Shown: one piece after another, positions 1 to 11,424 of the stretch
How positions within the stretch are numbered: the first letter of the stretch is position 1
Layout: every line of letters begins with the position of its first letter
Source: Sparassis latifolia
Taxonomy: Eukaryota > Basidiomycota > Agaricomycetes > Polyporales > Sparassidaceae
Assembly (NCBI GenBank): GCA_018466975.1
Contig: CM031556.1
Span: forward strand, 682,001-746,000
Direction: 5' to 3'
Length of the DNA stretch: 64,000 nt
The notes under the pieces: model-generated
Databases searched by the model: none
What the model was told of the DNA's origin: nothing
The model's input: only the letters and a program-made list of their open reading frames with translations
Made by a program: the position numbers and the translations under genes

Positions 1-1
1 G

Positions 2-304
2 AAGATTCTACCCCAGATGGGCGGTTTAATCTGTCTGCTCTTGGCAGCTGATCTTTGCTATGCAGGCAAGGTCAGAATGCCAGATGTCGATGAGATGGCC
101 AAGGTGGTTGCTCATGTGGAGAAGGGTGCTATTGCTGGTCTATCTCTTTGTTCATTGACATCTGCAGGATCTAGTGTGGAAGAAGTTGAAGAGGCATTTA
201 AGATGGCATACTCATTTTTGGATGCTCATCTTACTGTTGAACAGAAGAGACTTATTGGATTTGATCCAATTATGACAGAACATTTGCTCTGTAAGTTCCA
301 GTGA
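2..304 (+). CDS. C-terminal fragment of an A2/B2-family protein (5' end outside window)
   Basis: The reading frame is open from the first bases and ends with TGA after CKFQ. It aligns over its whole length with the C-terminus of the proteins ending at 21837 (plus) and near 5735 (minus). Shared features are a hydrophobic GGLICLLLAADLCYAGKV-like segment, a DEMAKVV..VEKGAIAGL block, a helix like FKMAYSFLD and the ending PIMTEHLLCKFQ, against PIMLEHIFCKIQ in the copy at 21.8 kb. I recognise no catalytic domain; the family is known to me only as hypothetical agaricomycete proteins. Its 5' part lies outside the window, so intactness cannot be judged. It is the third copy of this family here. Confidence 0.7.
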   Translation, partial: KILPQMGGLICLLLAADLCYAGKVRMPDVDEMAKVVAHVEKGAIAGLSLCSLTSAGSSVEEVEEAFKMAYSFLDAHLTVEQKRLIGFDPIMTEHLLCKFQ

Positions 305-869
305 GTAGATAGGGTAGCAAGTAGAAAATCTTGACCGTTGTAGGTACTTTGTAGTGGTCAAGTCAATATATACAGAATGTAATAATCACAGATAATATTC
401 TGGGGTCTCAACTGGCAGCTGCACTTTAGAATGGCTTCTTTACCCATCATTGTACATTGGAATAGCAGCAGATCAAGCCTGAGTTTGTCCATTTAGGTGA
501 GTTCTTCATCCTCCTAGCCTTTCTTCTCTTCCTGACTTCAAACTCTCTTTACAGCATTTATCTGAGCATGGATTGTAGATTTGACCTTCTTCCCATGTTT
601 TGGGGATAATGTAGGTGAATATAGACCTCTGGATTGTCCGGTGTGTCCCTGTATTCATTGTTCTCACTTATTCTCTCTGAGCCAGACAATTAAATCGAAA
701 TTATATTCTAGGCTGCCAACCAAGGGCTGTACTTTAGAATGACTGCTTTATTCATCATTGTACATTGGAATAACCTACTACTGGACACAAACACTTGAAA
801 TATCAGTTACAATACCATTGTATAGGTGTAGACTATTTGATTGTAGTACAGAAAATATAACCTGTGGCC
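305..869. other. 3' flank without a gene; short diverged duplication
   Basis: No coding signal is seen. A segment of about 70 bp (about 395-467), containing a CTTTAGAATGGCTTCTTTA-type sequence and CATCATTGTACATTGGAATA, recurs in diverged form at about 703-772. This is a local direct duplication in what may be the 3' flank of the preceding gene. Confidence 0.4.
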
Positions 870-1345
870 TTTTGCCCAAAAATCAAAATAGCTTACAAAT
901 TCATACATTTAAATAACATGTAAGGCACGTGGCTGGTCTGCGTGACAAAGAACATGATATAACACATTAAATATATATACTCCAATCAAACTACAACTCA
1001 AGAATGCATCGTAATAAGCATTAACCTGTCACAGGCTGAGATACACAAGTAAAAGCATAAATGATGGGTAAAATAATTTTCTGCTATGTGCACGTTAAAA
1101 ATATTACAAATTTATATGTTTAGACAACATATTATAAGCAGGTGGAGTCATCGAGCATGAAACACAACCACTATGAACTTAGACCATTTTACACCTCGCA
1201 TTAATGGAACAATCCTCCGCCTTTATGCTCACCTATATCCTGAGGGAAGAAAGGTCAAGCTCACCTGTATGATAAATGCAGTAAGCTTTACACTACTCAG
1301 GTATAATAATACCAGCCTATATTACACAGGTGAGTCAGAACATCG
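870..1345 (+). repeat. Inverted repeat arm, partner at 3767-4215
   Basis: The stretch reads clearly as the reverse complement of 3767-4215. It includes the CACACTACTCAGGTATAATA-type block, a short apparent ORF (DHFTPRINGTIL.LYAHLY) present in both arms, and the ATTTAAATGT/TGTAAGGC end. The arms lie on either side of the left end of the 10.9-kb element at 1741, one outside and one inside. The translated ORF matches nothing I know and may be chance. Confidence 0.75.
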
Positions 1346-1740
1346 CCAGGCTCCTCATCAGAGTCAGAGTCACTGCCGGCCCCTCCCTTCTTTTTCCAGC
1401 AAGATAAGGAATAAATGCAGCTCGAGTCTTCGCTAGATGGTCCCAAGACTTCACCGTATCGGCACGAGTAGTTTCAAAAGTCTCCAAGTATGCAGTCAAA
1501 CCCACACCAAGCTCCCAAGGGCCAGGCATAACATTTTTACCATCAACCTCCATTGAAAATGCATCCAGGAACTTGTTAACGTCCATCTTCACCTTAAGCA
1601 TGGAAGGCACCTGACAGAGAAGGAAATGTGCATACTGGGCGATGCCTCTTGTATAAAAGCGAAAAAAGGCTTTGGGATCACTCAATGCTAAGCCATCGGT
1701 CGCCCAGTTGGCCTCATTCGTATAAACAATGTTCGCATTG
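1335..1740 (-). pseudogene. Fragment of a third copy of the DSBH-dioxygenase-like gene (A1/B1 family)
   Basis: The minus-strand translation ([19 protein letters not shown], then [20 protein letters not shown]) aligns with the B1 exon starting at 16978, where the equivalents are MVTDGLVLCETHSLFNWF and FMHSFSMNMNGTRVYPDKWE. The fragment stops exactly where the TIR element begins at 1741, so its upstream exons are separated by the insertion, and its 3' side runs into the repeat ending at 1345. The DSBH motif itself is not present here; only the downstream domain remains. Its strand is opposite to the A2-family fragment at 2-304, unlike the A and B loci where both genes share a strand, which suggests rearrangement. 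Confidence 0.7.
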
Positions 1741-2938
1741 TTACGATTCCTGAGGTACAAAGGAATCGTTCTTTATGGGATAGGGCTTCCGCCAAATTTT
1801 TGAGGGACAGATCCAAGTGCCCCTATGCGTGAGAACGACTTTTCAATACAAATTTGTATGCATCAGATGCCCCTAGTCCTGGGTTAGGTCTAGGGTTTAA
1901 CTACAAACTTTGTAGTGCCTGTTGTTACTGTACTACATCTTGCATACAGTCGGTCTTTCAAACTGATTGTAGTGAAAACCAATGCGACTTGTCCAAATAA
2001 TCTACAACAACAGTGCCACATTCCCTCCTCTCTATCATTACAGAACTATTCATGTGTCCCATCCTAGCTCTTCTGGTTAATTGTCAGTAGTTCATTTAGT
2101 GGAACAGATAATTATATTATTCACCTCCGAGAAGCTTAATCAATGTGTCTTGCAGCACTATCTTCCGGTATTGTTTATAAGAAATTAACTTTGGCTTTGA
2201 CCTTTTTGCCTCCGCATCTCTAGGTTTCTGCTTAGTATGTGTCATATTCATACTATTGCATGCACTCACAATACAATCTCGACACATTGTCTTCTGCTTC
2301 TCCAGTCTACAGTCCAGGTTGAAGTACTTGTATTTCTCTGCCCATTCTCAATTGACTGAAATCCTTCTTTGATTGTCAGCTCTCCATCAGTTTCGAGTCT
2401 TCTTTCATGTATATGCCATTTATCTGGATCATTTATCTCCCAATACCAGAACATCTCGTACTCGTTCAGCTCTCCATGACAAAAGTATAACTCGTGTAAG
2501 GTCGGTAGTTCTCTGAACCACATCATGACAGTAGTCTCTTTATGTTGCAACATCACATTGAAGTATTGCTGACCAGTGTCAATTCTAGTGAGTTCCACAG
2601 GTGGTGTGAATGCAAGCATCGGTGTGTCGAGATGGAATGTATGCAGGCAAGGCAGGCGGGCAAGAAGCTGTAGAAAATTGGGTTGATACTATGGCATTTC
2701 TTTTCTCTGTATGCCATTTAGTTGCAGAATTCTTAGACTGGATAAAATGCTTACTTGCACTCATGCTAATAAAGAATCCTCATTATGATATAAATGGAGT
2801 TGCTCGAGCGTACTTCTCCCATCTTTCCACCATGCAGTTATGCATTCGAGCTGGTTTGTACACACCTGATAGCTGATAGTGTACTTCAAGCTTGTCAAGG
2901 TGATTATAAGGGGTATAGCTGCCTTGGCCAATATTTGT
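1741..2938 (+). repeat. Left terminal inverted repeat of the 10.9-kb element
   Basis: It pairs with 11484-12678 in reverse complement, from the terminal TTACGATTCCTGAGG to the inner limit at CCAATATTTGT. Single-base differences are scattered along it, so the arms are not identical and the element is not brand new. It contains the terminal hairpin, a telomere-like TAGGGTTAGG tract at about 1892-1905 and the LRR-like gene fragment. Confidence 0.8.
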
Positions 2939-2979
2939 ATTTGCAGTACATTGTAGTCGAGGCAGTGCCGTAGATCCAA
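2266..2979 (-). pseudogene. LRR/F-box-like gene fragment, left TIR copy
   Basis: Two minus-strand stretches (2761-2979 and 2266-2619) carry the same protein as the right TIR at 11425-12156: LTSLKYTISYQVCTNQLECI, then PPVELTRIDTGQQYF and ELPTLHELYF. The rhythm of leucines (LEQLHLYHNED, LPTLHELYFCHGEL) resembles fungal F-box/LRR-like proteins, but no F-box is seen and the assignment is tentative. A TGA stop after DSLLA occurs at the same place in both TIR copies. The left copy has further breaks between the two stretches, so it is a relic. Confidence 0.5.
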
Positions 2980-3766
2980 TTCATAAATGTTCAGAAATGT
3001 CAGATGATTTTTGTTTGGGCCATTGCTGAGATAGCATCTGCATAAGGACTTCTCGTACTTGATAATTGCTCAAAAAAAAGCAATAAGCTGATCCTCTGTA
3101 TCGATAATGATTGTTGGAGGAGGAAAGGGAGAAATGACTGTAGCATCGAGTCAACATTTGCTGGTGAGTCACAGCTTTTGCTGCCATGTCCTGACCTCTG
3201 TCTTCCTTGCCTCTGTCTCAGCCTCCTTCACAGTAAGAACCTTCTCTGTGCTGCGGGTCAAGTGTGACCAGTCCGATATGACCTTCTTGCATATTAGAAT
3301 GCTGACTTCATTTGGAAGGGCTGGAATAATTTGATCTGGAGGTGCTGACATGACACATATAGTTCTCTGTCGAACAGCATATGATAGTTTACACATGTTA
3401 AATTACAAATCATTGCGGGATTGGTATGCTAAATATGTTAGAATAATAAGGGGGATTGTGCGCTAGCTCTACGACCTCATTCACCGCGAAAATATCTTAT
3501 GAATGTTCGTTTAGCATTAGTTTATATTATATGTCAGAATGGTATTCTTACCAACTTCCTTGGGGAGACACTCATGATACAGAGCATTGAGATTGATTCT
3601 TGTGTTGCCGACTTCAGCAATAAACTTGAAATATTGTCCAGTGATAACTTCCTCCTTCTACAAATATGTGAATATCTGGATGAATGCTCGAGAGACAACT
3701 AAACAAACATTTTCATCTTTCTCAAGATTTAATATCATTCGTGTTGTATCTGGTGCAGTGACGATG
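2980..3766. other. Stretch inside the element with no recognised gene
   Basis: Only short unrelated ORFs are seen on either strand; none has a recognised motif. It lies between the left TIR and the inverted-repeat arm at 3767. Confidence 0.4.
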
Positions 3767-4215
3767 GCGATGTTCTGACTCACCTGTATAATATAAGCTG
3801 GTATTATTATATCTGAGTAGCATAAAGCTTACTGCATTTATCATACAGGTGAGCTTGACCTTTCTTCCCTCAGAATATAGGTGAGCATAAAGGTGGAGGA
3901 TTGTTCCATTAATGCGAGGCGTAAAATGGTCTGAGTTCATGATGGTTGTGTTTTTCACATCAAGCAATGACTCCACCTTCTTATAATATGTCTAAAAATA
4001 TAATTTTGTAATATTTGTAATATGCTTATTATAGCAGAAAATTATTTTACACATCATTCACACTTCAACTTGGATATTCTAGCCTGTGACTGGTTAATGC
4101 TCACTAATGCATCTTTAAGTTGTAGTTTGATTGTATTATATATATTCAATGTGTTATGTTATGTTCTTCTTACGCAGAAAGTCACACACCTTACATATTA
4201 TTTAAATGGCTGAGT
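3767..4215 (-). repeat. Inverted repeat arm, partner at 870-1345
   Basis: Reverse-complement match to 870-1345, starting with GCGATGTTCTGACTCACCTG and ending near TTATTTAAATGGCTGAG. This arm lies inside the 10.9-kb element while the partner lies outside it. Confidence 0.75.
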
Positions 4216-4240
4216 TTAGATATCGTGTTGATAGGTCCTT

Positions 4241-4407
4241 CCTGCCATACGAAATGTCAAGTGCCTCAGAGCACTTAACGTTTCATACAGCGAGAAACGT
4301 GACTCGAGAAGCACGTGCAGTCAGGTGCACAGCAAGTCACGTTTCCCACCGTATGAAATGTTAAGCACTTTGAGGCGCTTAACATTCCATACAGCGAGAA
4401 ACGTGAC
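4241..4407. repeat. Two tandem foldback (palindromic) units
   Basis: The unit at 4336-4407 is a 72-bp palindrome beginning GTCACGTTTCCCACC and ending GAGAAACGTGAC, with the centre AAGCACTTTGAGGCGCTTAA. A partial, diverged copy lies at 4241-4303. A third copy is at 44026-44096. Such short near-perfect palindromes at dispersed sites behave like tiny foldback MITEs. Confidence 0.65.
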
Positions 4408-4674
4408 CGCCAAGTCCACATGACCTCTGGACTTTAGATCTTCGACATTCTCGATCCTCTCCTCCTCTCCTCCTACCCTCCTCTCCTCCTCCCATCTTTC
4501 ACGCTTCAAGTCCTGAGAAGATGCTCCTGGACAAAGGAGACTGGTACTCAGGTAAGCGCCACAAAATTTCCCACCCATATTTGTACTAATCTTTGGGACA
4601 TACATAACGATGTCCCTCCTCTCCCCTCCACAGATCTCATATGATCGAATGCACCTGAAGCCCCACAGAAGGAC

Positions 4675-5085
4675 ATGCCAGGGAACATGAATGAGCCCCC
4701 CGCTTCAAATGTGGGGGCTTCGTTCTTCTTCCTCAACATTTGATGTGCGGCGGCTCCACCTCCTCCCCCAGGCCATTCCCCGGTCCCTCCACCATCCTCG
4801 GATGTGGCACATGCATGGTCCCTGGCACAACCCCATGCCAGGGAACATAAACGGGGCCCCCGCTGCAAACGTGGGGGCTTCGTTCTTTGTCCTCAATGTT
4901 CGATGCGTGGCTGCTCCACCACCTTCTCCAGGCTATTCCTCAGTGCCTCGACCACCCTCGGACTTGGAACATGCATGCAACCTGGCACGTCCTCGTGATG
5001 GGGAACACAAATGAGGCCTCTGCTTTAAATGCGGGGGCTTTGTTTTTTCTGGTCGACGTTTGACGCACGGCTGCCCGACCACCTC
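4675..5085. repeat. GC-rich minisatellite, about 160-163-bp unit, about 2.5 copies
   Basis: Copies begin at about 4675, 4835 and 4998 with ATGCCAGGGAACATRAA-like sequence followed by a GC-rich block and GTGGGGGCTTCGTTCTT. The short ORFs that cross this stretch on both strands are products of the repeat. Confidence 0.8.
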
Positions 5086-5579
5086 AGTTTTGACTGACCT
5101 CACTAAATATACAACACCCTAGATTACGTTGGACCACTATCCGTACAGCACACATTAATTAATATATATTAGTCTGTTGTTTGCTCTGATGTTTTTGCAG
5201 AATTCGCTTTTTTTCTTGCTGTTTCCATAACTTGAATATATATTTTGTAAAGCACAACTGTTGAAACTCAGCCAGTCAGTGGCTGTGGCTGTTTCTCGCA
5301 GCATAGTGATGGTATCAACTCTCTGTACTCCTCTCTATGTACTCGCCTAAATGAATACCTTTAGATAATTTGGTTGGGAGATACACATCTACTTAAATTC
5401 GGGGCCTCTGATGTCACAAAAAAATTGGCAAAAAAGCTGAATGGTGTTCTATAATACCTGTATACATACATGTACATAGAAATGCCTACTGAAAAATACT
5501 TCAAGAATGCTTCTGTACCATAAACTTTATTTAAGTCAGTGATGATGCTAGTTCAATTTAAGAAGAGAGACTTACAGAC
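5086..5579. other. Non-coding spacer downstream of gene A2
   Basis: No ORF or motif of note. The sequence is AT-rich and probably includes the 3' untranslated region of gene A2, which is transcribed towards it. Confidence 0.35.
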
Positions 5580-5734
5580 TTATTTTGTATGTTCAATAGA
5601 CTTCTGAATAGCCTCCTTGGTGATCGTCAAAGGAATAGGGAAGAGCTGACCAGACAGATCACTAGCATTCACACCCATAATCCAATGATCCTGCTCTTTC
5701 TGTACTTGAATGCTTATTTTCTGAAATGTCTCTC

Positions 5735-8347
5735 CTAGACTGCAAATGAGGGATCTGTACCAAGAGACCTTGCAAAAGAAGTGTTCAAGAAACATAACTC
5801 CAAAATGAAGTACCGAGAGACCTTGCAAAAGAAGTGTTCAAGAAACATAACTCCAAAATGAAGTGTTTCCTTGTCCTCTGGAGAAAGATGGGTATCAAGG
5901 TGATCGTAAATCACAGTGAATGCTGCACGAACCCAGGGTGCATGATCTGGCTTGCTGACATTGAACCCAAGGATATTGAGACCTTGGAATCCTCCTTTTT
6001 CTCCATGTTTCAAAATAAATGCACACATCTCCTCAAGTTCTGAATCCTTGCAAATGCCATATAGTGCAAGATTGTTCGTGAACTGTAGAAGGGTAAGTCC
6101 AGAGTGTAGAAGCGGCAGCTTTGTTTCTTGAGCCCATTTGAATGTCTCACTCCAGCTCTTGCGAGGACCAGTATAGGTAGCTGGATCTTGGTCCAGCATG
6201 TCACCAAGATATGTCTCCCATGCATTTTGAGTCTTTTGCGACCAAAATGGTTTGAATTTCTCTTCTGTAGTGATTACTCGAGATGGTCCTCCTTTCTTTC
6301 CTGGTATTGTGACATGGATTTGAAAAGCATTACTGGCTTGTCCCCAACAAAACATGTTCTCATATGGCTTTCGAGGTGCATTGCTGGTACCCGGAGGATA
6401 TTGACTCTCATATGTTTTGATGGCCTTATTGAATGTAGCAACACAATCAGCCTCAGACTCAAAGCATATGTTATTGCTTTTGACAAAGTCTGTGTTTAGG
6501 CTTCCTAGATCTGCTGACATATAAGAGATTATCCATGAGAGTCCTACACGACAAGTAATCTTCTCGGGTGGTAGTGCTTCCCAAATTTGATGCGCATAAA
6601 TATTGTCTGCTCGCACAGGGTCATAAAAGTCCAGGTTCTTCATCGGCTGTCCATATCCCATAGAAGTGACTGGCAGCCCATCCAGAATATTTCGTATGGT
6701 CTCATCTCCAACAGGTTTGCCTCTCCACTTGTTGAGAGACTCTCTCAAAATCAACTCAATCTCGCCGAGGAATGGTGCACCTTCAGCATGTATGAGTGTG
6801 TCTGCAGATAGTGGACCTGGTGGGGGCTTTTCTGGTATGACCTCTATTACTCTAACCAAGCCTCTCCTGGCTGTCCGACCGACATGCTTTGGTACCTGCT
6901 GTGGTCCAAGGCGTTGTAATGTCTCAGATCTTTCTAAGAGAATCACATTTGACCATACTTGATCTCCAACTTTCCTGCACAGTTCCTGCAAATCTGGCTC
7001 TTTATCTAAGAGAGCGGTGATGCTTTCATACAGATCTTGGAGCGCTCCAACTGGATTTTTCAAAATCTTCGCTGATAGTCCTTGATCGCTCATGTTTTGA
7101 AACAGCTTGGCAGGGCTTAGCAGTATATCGACTATGTTGTTTGATGCAAATATACCATCTTCGCCAGAGAAGACACTGAGAATGGTCTGAAGAATTGCTC
7201 CTCGATTGATGCTACGGCATTTGATTCCACCACGTTCTCTTTTATTATCCTCCGATGATTTATTCTGTGCAGAGCATCGGAAATTTGACCTGTATTTCTT
7301 GTCGTGCTCGCTCATATGGTCAAAAATGAGAATTTGGGATAAAAGTTCCAAGAGAATATCAGCTGCCTGAGTATGCAACTTATTCTTCGACCGCTTTCCA
7401 GGTAGCTTTGGAATGGAAACCAAATTCGTTCCAGCATCTGGTACAAGGCCAAATAAGTTCCGAGGGATTATTGCAAGTGTTAGATCTGGTTCATTGGATG
7501 TCTGCTGACCCTCTACAGCAGGTGGTGGAATAGCAGATGTCTTTGCTCTCTTTGCTCAAGGCCTTGGAATATACGAAGCACTCTAGCACCGATATAAGTC
7601 TTCCACATACTTGAGCATATGTACAACAACATCTGCAAACTGACTATACTTTGTACGAATATCAGCTTCTCCATGTTCTCTATACCAGTCAAACACATTA
7701 TAGACCAAGTCTGGTCCAATGTCTGTGCACCAGCGAAATATGACAACGTATGCTCTGCATATCTCCCATCTGAGTGCACGATTCAGCGTGTCTGTAAATG
7801 CTTGAGCAGCTTCGAGTATAGGTAACACTTTGATTGTCTCTGTTAGCTGTTTAAAGATGACCTTGGCACTCTCAGCAGACCATTGTCCTTCCAGTAGTGA
7901 CTTGATCTCCTCATTGATCTCAGTTTGTATCGCAAGACCATGAAGCCATTGCTTTGGATTCTGAAGGTCGTTCAGCAGACATTCTAGTTTGGAGTGCATA
8001 GAACGAAGTTGTTCGAGTTCAGAGTGTAGAGATGCTGAATTAAACAGAGTCATTAAGGAAGTGTTGCCAAGATTTTTCATCGTAGGTCGACTGATAATAG
8101 TCTGAGATTCTGATGTTTGTTCATTTGACTGCTGTATATCATATTCTGGGAGACACTGAACAGTAAACTCATGTGCAGATGAGCTAACTTCGCCTATAGC
8201 TGTCTCAAGACTATTCATGGAGATGTCTTCACCCAATGAAGTATTTTCATGATCTTTCTCGTGACGTCTTCTTCGAGTACGCTCATTAGACGATAATGGC
8301 AGTGGCGGACCCTCTTGCCCTCTCGCCTGCCAGAAGGCCTGAATCAT
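5735..8347 (-). CDS. Gene A2: long hypothetical protein, B2 paralogue (two visible exons)
   Basis: Two reading frames on the minus strand join across a short intron near 7540-7584 (donor GTGCTAGA, acceptor AAAGAG) so that DLYR continues with AKTSAIPPPAVEGQQ. The first exon has a basic N-terminal patch (SNERTRRRRHEK), a helical middle (LHSELEQLRSMHSKLECLL) and a helix-rich end. The second exon has about 600 residues with PEKPPPGPLSADTL, an AWETYLGDML segment and a C-terminal block (LALYGICKDSELEEM, MFLEHFFCKV) shared with the copies at 2-304 and 20893-21837. No catalytic domain is recognised. The real start may be upstream, because A1 (ending at 8538) lies close by in the same orientation and the two may form one long gene. 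The C-terminus is disturbed by a 53-bp tandem duplication. Confidence 0.65.
5759..5864. repeat. 53-bp tandem duplication inside the A2 C-terminus
   Basis: The sequence GAGACCTTGCAAAAGAAGTG with about 30 further bases occurs at 5764 and again at 5817. A 53-bp period is not a multiple of three, so the frame changes after CKVS. One frame ends RYFILELCFL..DPSFAV; the other continues as WYRSLICSLGETFQ to a stop at 5580. Confidence 0.85.
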
Positions 8348-8537
8348 CTCACTTGCACTATAATATCAATGATCAGGTTTGTTTTTATTATAATCATATT
8401 AGAGTACTCACTGGATATCACTGGTCTTTACCCAAGAATCTTGCTGAGTATCATATCCCAGCCAACGAACATGGTATTGGTTGTTCTAGACATTTGGATA
8501 AGCATGTTAAACAATTATATATTAGTATAAAACAAAC

Positions 8538-10776
8538 CTTTGCATCAAAATCCAGGATCTCCGACAGCTCTTGCTCTGAGTCAGACTCTTCATTATTAAA
8601 CTCCTCTGGAAGTGTGGTCAAATTAGAGTCTAGGCTTGACCGTCCTCTTTTGTGTCACTTCACTGTTCCTGTACTACAGAGTTGTGTGTTATCCTGACGA
8701 CTGGAAGATGTCGCCTTCGGATCAAACATGGAAAATGCTGGACGAGATGGCATAGTTTTGAAAGCAGGTTGACTTGAGCGAGTAGCAAGTTTACAATCTT
8801 CTGTAGAATGAACTGGCAACATGGAGGAGGATTCTGCACTTCCAGTTATTGCAAGCTGAATGTGTGAGCCACGTACCAGATCCCGCGTAAGATTCATATA
8901 GTACTTGTTAGCGATGTTGAAGAATCGCTGTACACGAGACCGCATCTCAGCAACAAAAGCTTGGTCGTCTCTTGGATTTCATTCAAGTGGCAGACAAGCA
9001 TGTGTTTCTCCATTCTCATCTTCATAACTGTGACTAGCCAAGTAGGCATTGATGTCTATGAGCACATTCCGAAGCTTGAATGTAACATTCCAGTTGTGCA
9101 TCGCTTGCTCCCATATCATCCTATTGTAGAACGAATGAGCAGTTCCCAAGAAGATTCAACCATGCTCAACAAAGTTTAGACATGAACTCTGCTCAGAATT
9201 TGCTAAAATAGGCTCATTTTCAAAGCCCACTGGAGGTGAAACAGACAGGGCAGAAGTACGCTTAACCCCTACTGTTGATGGGTATGAAACATATCCGACA
9301 CATTTGACCACACCAAAGCGTGTTCCAATCTCCTTCAGAATTTCAGCTTCCCACTTTCGCATCTCTTCTGGTGGAGCATAGGGAGCACTTCCACCATGTA
9401 GATCATTGCCTTTGAATGCAGCAAATAGGGTTAACTCTTCTGTCTCACGAATATATGTTCCAGGTCGAGCAAGCAGAAAAGCACCTGGGTCTGCACCTGT
9501 TGGAAACATGTAAGAATTTGTTCAAATATTATCATACTTAGTCAACTTACCAGGGGGAAGCCTGAATAGCAGTGTGAAAAGTGTCCAAAATTTATGAGCA
9601 TCCTTGCCATCAGCATGGAGAGTCCCTTGTATTCCAATGGACATGATCATTTCTCCTCCGTTACATTCTGAAGACACGTTCATTTGCAAGCTTGTATTAT
9701 TAGGATCCAGTCCACCGAAACCAATAACATTGTTGTCAATTTGATAGAACTTCATGCAAGTCCATTCTTCACAACTGATGCATTTCGGTATAATTAGAGA
9801 GAAGAGAGCATTTAGCGCCTGTGTGATCGCAGATATGGAGAGTGCAGCAGCAGCTCCTGTTGTTTGAACAGCTGGTTTGAATATACCCAGGCCATTTCCT
9901 TCTTCTACTGTTGATGCCAAACTGTATGATCCATTCACAGAAACTGTGCCCTCAGAGTTTAGTAAAGCATTCGTGCACGCCTTCCTGGTCTCTTGATCGG
10001 TTCGGTTATTTAACTTCAACCCTGGAAGTGCGTAGACTGGAGGAACTGCAGGTTCATCATTTTGAGCTGGACAGCCTTCCCAAGTATACTTTCGAAGTAT
10101 ATCAACATATTTCTGAATTTCGTCAAAGTCAGGATAGTGACTCAAAGACTCCATAGTATGTAAACATGCTACAGTTATCGTATCGTGAGGATTTCCATCC
10201 AAAGTCTGAATGAATGGAATACCGGCAGGCATTTTAACCATTCCCAGTATAGGATCTATCTTCATGACTCCATCCTCTATATATGGATCTACCTTTGGTC
10301 TGGCAGTCTTCAGTATTCTTGGACGCTCCTCTGTCAGAATGCGCGAAGTATTAAGGTCTGATGTGAAGACCCAACCAGCGGTATATTGATTGTCTCTCTC
10401 GACATTCAATTTCCATACTGGCAATTGCGGGTAGGCATACAAAGGGTCTGGAGGTGGTGGCGGTGGTGGACACAGTTCATCATTTTCTATCACAGGACGC
10501 GGCTGCTGTGATCGAACCTCTTGCTCCCATGTCGGAGGTGGATTCTCTTCTGAAAACGGAGATGCTGGAGTTACGAATCTTGGCATACCAAACTGATATC
10601 GCTCCCAGTCCACATTTCTGGTTTGGAGTCCTTGTTGCAGCCATGACAAATGAGAACTCTGTGTTGATGGTATTTGGCCGGAGCCTGCAAAAAAATAATT
10701 TTATAAGCGAACAATTGAAATAATGGGTAGCGGAGAACTAACCAGTTGTGGTATTTATATTACTCCTAGTCGTCAT
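8538..10776 (-). pseudogene. Gene A1: putative Fe(II)/2-oxoglutarate dioxygenase-like (DSBH) protein, with three in-frame TGA stops
   Basis: The start ATG is at 10776 (MTTRSNINTTTG). Intron 1 is 10685-10742 and intron 2 is 9497-9550, both GT-AG. After a proline-rich linker (PPPPPPPDPLYAY) comes a region ending LHADGKD; its HxD codons are at 9609-9617. About 55 residues later is NDLHGGSAP, with the distal His codon at 9396-9398, then an Arg 13 residues on (EEMRKW). HxD...H plus a basic residue is the metal and co-substrate signature of DSBH oxygenases. The TET/JBP branch, which is expanded in mushroom genomes, is my best guess but unproven. Reading continues in frame through TGA at 9156-9158, 8979-8981 and 8655-8657 into an acidic tail (NNEESDSEQELSEILDFDAK). 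Homology with B1 continues past the stops, so they look like CGA-to-TGA mutations. Confidence 0.6.
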
Positions 10777-11424
10777 ATGTTCCTTCAAAAATGCAGAGTT
10801 TCTGTTTGATCGTACTTAGTTTATATTTAAAACATAAATACTGTCATATAAATTTATCTGAATGATTACGACTACACGCTATACTGGTCGGGTGCCTTTT
10901 GCTCGAGTCAAATGTAGTCTGCACCTGAATTTATCAAAAGTTAGCTTGTATAACAAAAATATAATAAAGGAACTTACTCGATATCACACAACACACCACC
11001 GGTGAAATTTTAAAAAAAGAATACACAAGGCTCTAGTACTTCAGAACAAGCCCAGTCGTGAGCTTTAGCCAGAAACACTGATTGCAGTGAACTCACCTCC
11101 CAGCTAGTCGGGATAGCCAAGAGTTGAGTGAGAATCAAAAGGAATAAGCTCCGACCTAAGTGAATCTCTAGACACTAAGTTGTGTCCAAAGTCTTCTGAT
11201 ACACCTTCTTGCTGACTGCTTAAGTGGTTACCTCAGCCTCCTCGGCCTTTTGGTCTCTCGGAAAGCCCCTCCCTGAAGGTTAGTTATCAGGCGATCCCCT
11301 GCGGCAACCTCGGTTCACTTTCGTGACCTCAAATGGTACCTGGCAGTCGAACTGGGTGTATCAGAATATGAAATGTCAACGCCTTGCAAGGTGAGTACTG
11401 CAATGCAGAGTGATCTAAAACAAG
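10777..11424. other. Probable promoter side of A1; no gene recognised
   Basis: The space between the A1 start and the right-hand LRR-like fragment has no ORF of note. It is likely to hold the A1 promoter, but no specific motif can be assigned. Confidence 0.35.

Noticed and set aside
1880..1910. TTAGGG-like tract as a telomere or chromosome end
   Set aside because: Only one or two units occur, inside an element end, with normal sequence on both sides.
4548..5014. ORFs on both strands of about 100 codons
   Set aside because: They lie in the 160-bp GC-rich minisatellite and repeat with its period; composition reflects the repeat.
6128..6962. Several plus-strand ORFs of 70-120 codons
   Set aside because: Antisense to the long A2 exon and without own features.
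8655..9158. Recoded TGA (selenocysteine or other) in A1
   Set aside because: No sign of a recoding signal, fungi of this group lack selenoproteins as far as I know, and the same TGA pattern appears in dead transposons.
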